A stretch of DNA of 22,837 nt, from positions 55,001-77,837 of the forward strand of contig JAHBMJ010004741.1 in NCBI GenBank assembly GCA_018398765.1. The letters run 5' to 3'. The notes beneath the pieces are model-generated. The model was not told the DNA's origin. It saw only the letters and a program-made list of their open reading frames with translations, and ran no database searches. This document shows positions 12,446 to 21,523 of this stretch, one piece after another; within the stretch, counting starts at the first letter, position 1; every line of letters starts with the position of its first letter. Both the position numbers and the translations under genes were made by a program. The DNA comes from Chromera velia. Lineage: Eukaryota; Sar; Chromeraceae.

Positions 12446-14662
12446 GTGTCTGCCTGTCTGTCTCTCTGTGTGTCTATCTGTGTTTCTGTCTGCCTGTGTG
12501 TCTGTCTGTGTCTGTGCTTCTGTCTGTGTCTCTGTCTGTGTCTGTCTGGTTGCTGGTTGGGGGGATGGTCAGGGTCTTTGCCTCTTGATGGCTCTTGTTT
12601 CTTTCCCCCCCTTGTTTTCAACTTTTCGTTTCTTTCTTGCATCTCACTTCTTTCCTGCGGTCACTGTCCCTTCTTTTCTTTTCACTTCTGGTGGAAGAGT
12701 AAGTCAGTGAGTGAGTGAGTGGGTGAGTGAGTGAGTGCGTATGTATGATCAATGAGCCCGTCGCATGCATGCATGCATGTTGAGTGCAGAGTGAGTGAGT
12801 GGAGCAGGAGCAGCGATGATGGACTTGAGGGAAGGGAGGCGACTGACGAGGACGAAGGTTTGAAGGTGAGTGCCTTTCTTTGGGACGTGAGAGAGAGGAG
12901 GGCTGTGAGTTGACAAAACAGGCCGAAGGACAGGGGACTTCGTTGTGTGAATTCTGTGACTACACTCTCTTTTCGAGATTCATTCATCCGCCCCCTTACC
13001 TACCCACTGACTCACTGACTTTCCGTTTGCCAGAATGTTGCCGAAGAGCCGTCCAGCCGAGATTCACGAAATCTCCTTTCTCTTTCGCCTACTGTTCTCC
13101 AAAGAGAAACAGATCGAACAGTTGATCCAACCGGTAAACTCCACACCCTGCCTTTCTCTCTGCTCTCATCCTTCCACGAGGCTCCCTGCAGAGGCAGGGG
13201 ACTGACGGGGGGGGGTCTGTGGGGACTCGGGGAGTTACTATGGGGGGGAAGGGGGAGGAGAGTCGCAGAGAGAGGGAGAGGGAGAGGAGGGGGGTGAGAA
13301 AGGGGACAAGACGAACGAGGGCACAGGGAAGGACGCAAACTTCAGGGGGCAGGGGGGGAATCGGGGTCTTCTTAACAGCAGCAGCAGCAGGGCCGGGGGC
13401 GCCTTCTTCGTGCGCCGATGTGCCGCAAGCAGACATTTCAGCCTCTCGGGGGTGCAGGATGCTGCACATTCCGTGGGGGCCTCTTGTCACAGGTCGGTCG
13501 GTTCGTTGGTCTGTCGGTCTGATGGGGATATATGTGATGTGATTTGAACAAGAGTTCGTCTCACTCCAGATCTCTTCAAAAGTTGCGGATCTCCCAGCCA
13601 CTGTTTGCTTGTTGCTGCAGTGACGTCTTCAGTCTTCCTGACGGCGTCGCATCCTGTAGTTTCAGAAGGGATCGTGTAGTTTTGAAAGTGAAAGGAACAC
13701 TGAGGAGGGAATCGGGAAATGATTATTCGAATGTGCTGTGTTCCGTTTCAGTTTTGGTTATTCTTACGGATCAGGAGAAATTGAGCACCTTGTTGTGATG
13801 AATAATCAATCTCTTCGCTCTACTCTGCTCTGTCGTGTGCCTCTGCTGCGTCTCTCTCTTGTGTTCAGACGAGGATGGCGGCAGAGGCTCAGAGGCAGCA
13901 GGGTGGCGACAGAACGAAGGACAGAATAGGTCGGCCAGAGGGGGGCAGGGGGGGAGAGAGGGGAAGGCTTCTGGTCATTCATGCTATGCTAGCTTCTGGG
14001 AAAAGAGACTTTTCTTCTCTCTGTCTCTCTCTGAAACTTCATCCATCTCCATCACAAATTTGTCTCTATGTCTCTCTGTCCGTCGATTGCTTTGGCGGAC
14101 GATGTAACGAACACCCTGCCCCTTCCCCCACTCTCTCTGTCTTTTGCCCTTTCCTGTTCCCATTCTTCGATCATTCATGCATACAGGCAAGGAGCCCATG
14201 GAGAAGGGAACGAGGGCTCCCGGTGCTTGATTTGCGACAGTGGTCGTGTGCCGTCAGTGGTCCGCCTGTTTGTTTGTTTGTGCTTTGGTTTGGGAATGTG
14301 TGGGAGGGTGCGTGGGGGGGGTCTTGTGGAGTCGCTTTCGTCGTTTCTCTCTCTGCCCGTGTTTGAGTGGTGCCTTTTCATAAAACAAAGCTTTGAGTCA
14401 AAACCGTGCCACAGGCAATCCTTTTTGAGACAATTCTTCTCTTTTCGACAGGGCGACTCCCCTTTCTCTCTGTGTGTCACCTCTTGGCTGACACCCCCCA
14501 TGCCACCCATGCAGCTACTGACTTGGTTAGTGGAGGTGCGTGCAGGTGATGGCGACCTGCGAGGCCCCTGAGGGAATGCCCATCATAGGCAAGGGGGTCC
14601 TCGTGGAAGCGCGGGTGTGCAGACTGAAGAAGAAAACTACCGGGGAGGCCCATGCGATTGAG

Positions 14663-14703
<41 letters not shown>

Positions 14704-17049
14704 CCTGCCTGTCTGTCTGTCTGTCTGTCTGTCTGTCTGGGTTCCTTTGCGCTCTCATCAAGACGTTCAAGAAATCAATACAGACTGTCTCTCTTTTTCT
14801 TGCAGTCCCGTGCTTGCGGCCTGATAGCCTTTTTCTGTCCAACGAGGCAGTGGTTGAGGGAGCAGAAAAGAGAGGAAACTTTTGGTCGATCAGCCTTTTT
14901 TGTGTTTCCGTTCTCTGGGTGTCTGTGCGTCTATCCGTCTACGTGTCTGGCTGCGTGTGTGTGGACTCCCGGACAAACAGAAACAACTCCCTCCTTCCTT
15001 CCTTTCTTCCTTCTGCCTGCCTGCCTGCCTGCAGATCAGCGAGGCCCTCCCCTTCTTGGAATTGGATCTGCACAGGCAATTGACCTACAAGCTGATGCTT
15101 CTTGGTAGGCCAATCAACCAGGGACAGAGGATCAACGAAAGAGAAGAGAAAAGGTGGAATGGAAGGAATTAGAAAGCACCAAAGAAGGCGGAGAGGAGAG
15201 CTTGAAGCTGTAGAGCCTCCCTCAGGCACTGTAGGAATTCACTTTGTGCAACAGATTCCTGCGCGGTCTCCTTTCTTCGTGTTTTCTCTTCTCTTTTCTT
15301 CTTTTCGCCCTCCCATCCTCTGCCTGCGGTCGCATCTTCGCTTCTTGTGTTGTGCTTCATCCGACGCACAAATTCATGAGATTATTCAGGGTCAAAAAGA
15401 AAGTGTGTGAATGTTTGTGTGGAGGGGCACGCGTCGCATTCTGAGTGAGTCCCTGGAAAGACAGCTGTCAGATCAATCGATTCTCCCCCCATGCAGTCAG
15501 TCGATCAACGTGCACTGGCCAGGCAGGCAAAGATTGTGCTGCTGGAAGAATGCGTGGGGGTAGGACCCCGAGTCCGCCCTCTTCTCTTCTGATGGGTTCA
15601 GGAGGATCGAATTATTTTGACTCTTCTCTTGTCCCGTCCCCTCTTGTCGTGCAGGGACGAATTGTGCGTTCGGCATGAAGGTGGAGATTGCTGTGGGTCC
15701 AGGGGTTCTCATAGGTAGGTGGGTAGGTCTGTTTGTCTGACAGTCTCTCTCTCTCTTGCTGTCATCGCTTCTCTCATGCTCTGTCCCAATGTCCTTCCGT
15801 GTTCTTCCTTCCGCGTGTTATGTCTCTACTGCTATAAGGGCGACTGCTCTTCGGACGGTGCCGTCTTTTTGATACAGGAAGCACAATGCCTTTTCATAGA
15901 ATCGGGAATCTACTCAATTAGGAGACCTCACTGATTCTATGCTCTCCTTCCTTCTCTATCAGTTATGAATGAATCATTCTGATTTCTTTTTGTCTCTTTG
16001 TCACGCTGGCACTTCCCCCAACACTTTCCGTCTTCGCACACTGTCCTGTGTGCGTCACTCCGTGCGCCCTCTGACCCTGCAGGCATTGCTACCGCGACTG
16101 CCCTCTACTCCCCTGCCCTCCCACCCCCTCGGAGATTAGACATCCGACCCTCAAGAGCAGTCAGTCGGCCAGTTAGGTTGGTCACACAGGTAGACAGGCA
16201 GACAGTGCTTGGATGTGGGGTGGAAATTTCGAGTCGCTCTGTGTTTCCTTCCGTCTTTCTTCAAATCAGCTAGCATGCTGGAGGGTGTGAGGGAAGCTGC
16301 AGTGGTTTGTCTCTGTTTCATTATTGTTTCTCTGACGCCTACCCCTTTTCTCCGTCGCCTTCTCCCTCGCCCTTTTCTCACCATTTTCGTCCACTGCCTG
16401 CCTGTTTCCTCCTCAGCCGAAACTGCCGAGGCTCCCTCAGATGGCGCACTCGACAGGGGTGGGGGGGTCTGCAGAAGCAGACAGGGGGGGCGGGGGACTG
16501 TTCGGAGGGCCTCTGGGAGAAGAGGAGGCCCTGAAGGCGCTGCAGCGTCGGAACGCCAGACAGAGAGATCTGTGGAGCCTCCACAAGAGCCTGGGATTCA
16601 GACTGGCCGCCTCATTTGACTAGTCAGTTGCTCTCTCTTTGTCTCTGGGTCAATCAGGCAGGCAGGAAGTCACTTCGCAGGCACGTTCCGCTTCTCTTCT
16701 CTTTTCGTCTCACTTGGATCAAATGGCACTCGTGCCCTATGCTTTGGATGAGCGAGTCTCCATGCCTGCATGTCAGCATCTTTGCAGAGGGAGAGCATGC
16801 GAACTGAATACTGCTTTCTGTACTTCTAACCCAGATCTCTGAGACAAGCAATATGCTCTCACTCATTCATACTTATTCTGAATTGTATTCCCAATGCCTG
16901 CTGTCTGCTCTGTCTCCCGGCTCTGTCTGCAGCCCCGAGGAATATTTGATCAGCCTCGCTAGAGCCGTGGCCGAGCCATTTAGCAGACCCACAGCATTAG
17001 TGCCAAACAGGCAGCAGCCGCTTGCCAAAGGAGGAAGAGGAGGGGTACG

Positions 17050-17086
<37 letters not shown>

Positions 17087-17095
17087 CGCGCGCGC

Positions 17096-17127
<32 letters not shown>

Positions 17128-18044
17128 TCCTTTCTTTCTTTCTCTCTCGTGTGTTTGTGTCCTTTATTCGCTATTTTGCTTGCCCTCCTCTACAGTCCCT
17201 CCTTGTGTTCACGATGCTTTCTTTCTGAATTCCACTCGTCTGTTGTCTCGTTTTCTCTTTTCAGGGCCGCAGTGGTGTCCCGGAAAGTTCCAACGCGCCT
17301 ACCGGGGGCGACGAGGTGCTGAGGGCGGTGGTGGTGCAGCTGCCTTCCGGGATTCCCTCCTACACTCTAGGGGGGTATTTTGAGGCGGGGGGGGGGACAC
17401 TGGACGGGAGAGAGAGGGAGATAGAGGAGACGCCGCTGGGACAACAGCAGAACGCACCATCTTCAAATCCTCCCCAAATCAGACAGCAACGGCAAGTACT
17501 TCTACAGGAGGCGGCACATGCGGCCCCTCCTCCGGAGACGCCTGGGTCCAGATACTACAGAGGACCCTCAGTGCCCCCCTCCCGGAGGCTGTCGGAGTCT
17601 CTGAGGGACAGCGCCGGGGTGATGGACGGTCTTCAGCCCTTCGGCGGAATTCCGCCTTTCGGGGCCGTGCCTCCTGCCGGAGCCTCTGCTCCTGTGTTGG
17701 TTGGAGGAGACGTGGGGGGGATGCATGGGTTGAGGGGGAGGCTGCAGGGGGATGATTCATCGAGCAGCAGCAGCGGTAGCAGTGGAGAGGTTGGAGGGGG
17801 AGGCGGAAGGCGTCGACGCGGCCAGAGACAGCCGGCGTTTGTGTTTGACGTCTTTGACGATGTTGATAGGGTGCGTGCGTCTGGCGGGTGGGCGGGTGGG
17901 TAGATGGATGGATGAGGAGTCGGTTTGGGTGGGAGGGGGTGGGGAAGCAAGGGGTGGGAGGCAGTATGTTTTCACCTTTTTGTGCTTCCAGCTGACTTCC
18001 TCCCTCTCTTTCTCTCTCTTTCTCACTGAGTGAGTGTGTGTATG

Positions 18045-18096
<52 letters not shown>

Positions 18097-19554
18097 GTGT
18101 GTGTGTGTGTCTGTGTGAGTCTGTGTGTGTGTGCAGAATCTAGTAGTGGCACTGTCGGATCCTCTGGTGCCAGAGGGCATGGCCCTCTGCACTGTGGACT
18201 GCCTGCCCGGGGGGAAGTTCGAGAGAGCAGCCAGCTGTTTTGGAGGGTCCAAAGCAGGGAGAGGTAGGTGCGTTGTTGTCATATTTTGTTTCAATCCATT
18301 TGTTTGTGTCAGAATTCTTTCGTGTGTTTCATTCAATCTTTTCCCGAATTTTTTCGGGCGTGTCTCCCCCCCCTCTTTTCTGGTTGGGGCTCTTTTGCTT
18401 ACCTTTTTGCGCCTGTATCTATCTCGCTATTTGAATGCACGCATGGCTCTTCATGGTTTTTTTTTATCTTTGCGTCTCCAATCTTAACTAATTTCTCCTG
18501 GGACTTTCTCTTCTTTCTGCATCCCCATGTTGCCCCTCTTCATGCAATGACTGTTCGATCTTTCAATCACGCGTCACTTCACTTCATTGGAAGGACTGCA
18601 GTGCCCGTGGGGACTCCGTACATCGAGAAGGGATTCTCTCCGCACGTCTCTAGTCTCCCTGCGCCCTTCATTTACGCAATTAGGTGGGTGGGTGGGTGGG
18701 TGGGTGGGTGTGTGTGTGGATGGAAGGGAGGAGGGGGGGGAGCAGGGTTGTTGTGTCAGAGGGTCTCGATCTCCTTTTCTCTCGAATCCTCTTGTCGTAC
18801 CCCCGTGTGCAGTCTCTGTTGTTGCCTTCCTCAATTTCTGCACCTCATCTGAAGTCGGTTGGTCGGATCCCTCCGTCTGTCTGTCTGTCTTTTTGATTGC
18901 CTACAGAATGCGAAGGTAGATGCGAAGAGACGCAAGAGGGCCCTTCTTTCGAATGAGAATTTCAGGTTGCCTGCTTTGTTATCTGATGTGCAGACGCATC
19001 GAGCTGAGCGATGAGGCGGTTGGATCGGCCTCCCAGATCTCCTCTGCGCTTGCATCTGTAAGTGTGCATGGGGGAATGGTTCAAGGGTGTGCCTTCGTTT
19101 GTGTCGGGTTTGGTCTCCGTACTTTCGGGACCAAATGGAAATAAAATATTCATAAAGGGATTTTGGACTCTTCGTTTGGCTGGACAGCCGGATGCAAACT
19201 TGTGTTATGCCAAGCATCGAGGCGCTTCTTCTCTGCACACGTCGACTCTCTCGGCTTTGGTCTGATCGGATTCTGTTGTGTGGGTCTCCGCTGCTGAGAG
19301 CGCATTCGTGTGGAGAGGTTGTGTGCACCGTGGTTGCCTTGACTGTGTGTGCAGGTGTGCAATCAGATGTACGCAGGGGTGCTTTTCCGCCAGTTTCTTC
19401 GAGGCGTGTTTCCGTGTAGCGTCTCTTCTTTGCAGGTTAGATCCTTCGTGTATCTTCCAGGATAACCTGTGTCTTTTCTGTCTGTCTGTCTCTGTCTTTG
19501 TCTCTGTCTTTGTCTCTGTCTTTGTCTCTGTCTTCGTGTCTGTCCCTGTCTCTT

Positions 19555-19594
<40 letters not shown>

Positions 19595-21490
19595 TCCCCT
19601 GCTGCCTGATCCCTCTCCTTGCCTCGTCTCTCCCTCTCCCTTTTTCTGCATTTCCCTATTTTGGTCTTTTTGTGTGACCTCCGTGTGTCTGTGTGTCTGT
19701 GTGTGTGCAGTGGCGTCTGACGGTTCTGAAAGAGAACACGCTAGAATTGGTTCTCACAGGCCACGCACTGCACACGATAGAGGGCGGAGGACCAGACAGA
19801 ATCCCTGTGAGTCCTACATGTGGGGTTGCAGCTCTCTTGTAGATTCGGGTGTTGTGGGTGAGTATTCTGAATCTTGTGGGAAAATGTGTTAGGAAGGCAG
19901 GAAAGGCTTGAGAGTATAGTTTTCAGACGTTCAGCAATTTGTTCTTTGTTTTTCCTGATTGACCTTTGTCCTCTCTCGTGTGTGCATCCTGCCTGAGTCC
20001 TGCAGGAACTCTGGAGGAGACGGCTGGTGCAGTGGAACGGACGGAGAGTGCCTCATGGGGACGCTTTGCTTTGGGCAGCTGCGACGGGACAGCGGCTTAG
20101 ACGAAAGGGAAAAAGGGTACAAGGGAAAGGAACGGAGGGATTCAGTAAGGATTCATTCAGGTGCTCTTCCTGTCAGAGTTTCTTCTATTCACTATTCATT
20201 TTCTTTTGCTTGCTCATTTGTCTCATTAATGAGTGAAGGTGCAGGAGGAGACGGGAGGAGGAGAAGCACGCATGCGATTATTGACTCATTTTCTCTGTCT
20301 GTCTACTTTCGTCTGACTCATTGTATGTCTGTCTGCGAATATATTCGCTTGTCTCTCTCTGTCTGCATCTGCATTTGTCCTCCTTCCTTCTCGCTGGCAG
20401 GAACGGACTCGAGGAACCCGGTGGGGTTCCATGGACTCTGAACTCTCTCTTGCACAACGTAGAAGGAGACCGGTAGGCTGAAAGAAAGGGGGGGGGGGGG
20501 NGGGGGGGGGGGGGAGATAAACTTTGTTGTCTGACGGGGTCTTACTAAGTGTGTCTTGCAGACGTCCGCATGTCGTTTTTCTCGTTTTTTGGTTTGCTTC
20601 TTTTCGACACTGGGGTGTGTCAATTGAGAAGGTCTGAAGTCTTCTTTGCTAACCCACGAAACTCCCGTGCGGCTTTTCCACAAAGTGCATCTTCTTTTGC
20701 AGAAGCAGCTTTTCTTTGCGAAGAGTGGCACATCTGTGGCACAACAGAAAGCGAAGTCAGGAAGACACTGCAGTGGTTTACTGTTTAGAGACCTGAGAAA
20801 TCGGAAGAAAATGGGAAGGAAGATCGTTTTCTTTGTCTGTCTTATCACGTGACCGACCCTGTTGAACAACGGCTCTTGTTGGACTTTGACGGGAGGGATG
20901 TTTGGGCGAAAGGAAGGAAGGTCTCAGAAAGGGGTGGACCCACTGTGTGCAGATAGTGGTCATCTGTTTCTCAACTAATTTTGCACTCTGCCTTCTTCGA
21001 TCTTCTCTTGTCAGAGTTTTGACGGAGACGGAGACGCTGACGGAAGTTCTTGTTCGTCCTCCTCGGATGACTGCGGAGACGAGGACGGCGAAGAAGACGA
21101 AGAAGAGGGAGACGGGGAGGACGAGAGCTCTCAAGGGACAGAGGGAGAGGACGAGGGGGAAGAGGAAGGGGAAGGGGGAGAGGAAGATTTGGAGGCAAAC
21201 AGAGAAAGTCGTCGGTGGGTCGTTTTTTTCCTTTCTTCCGTTTTTCGTCGTTGGGCTTTCTGTTGGGTCGTGTATCGGCGAGCCGCTTTCTGTCTGTGTT
21301 GTCCTCACAGTGTCTGTTTGTATTCTGTTTGGTCCCATTTCTGCTGACGCAATGCTCCTCCTCTATCGAGGTGCGTGGAGGAAGACAAGAACAGACTCTA
21401 TGCACAAGTCATTTCGGTCTTCTGGCCCTGCATCTCGTTGCGTACTCTAGGGAATCTCTTCTTTTCTCTGTTTCGCTGTATCATTCCGTG

Positions 21491-21523
<33 letters not shown>

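Noticed and set aside
12368-12718. Long Cys/Ser/Val-rich open frames across CTGT arrays
   Set aside because: They are translations of CTGT/CTGTGT microsatellites in intron 22 and have no homology or splice support. The same applies to the array at 14652-15083.
13875-14366. Plus-strand open frame starting [11 protein letters not shown] at exon 26
   Set aside because: The other frame ([12 protein letters not shown]) is the one whose phases join CRMLHIPW upstream and CLICDSG downstream.
17479-18336. Minus-strand 285-codon open frame
   Set aside because: It is antisense of conserved exons 34-35 and of the TG array, which yields a Thr-His repeat. It is a shadow.
2871-19594. Tandem arrays considered as CRISPR or mobile-element ends
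   Set aside because: Units are 1-12 bp without spacers, terminal inverted repeats or target-site duplications. They are ordinary microsatellites.
20902-21450. Plus-strand basic open frame overlapping exon 44 (Lys/Arg/Thr-rich)
   Set aside because: The alternate frame gives an Asp/Glu/Gly exon with proper phase and splice sites. The basic reading is its frame-shifted shadow.
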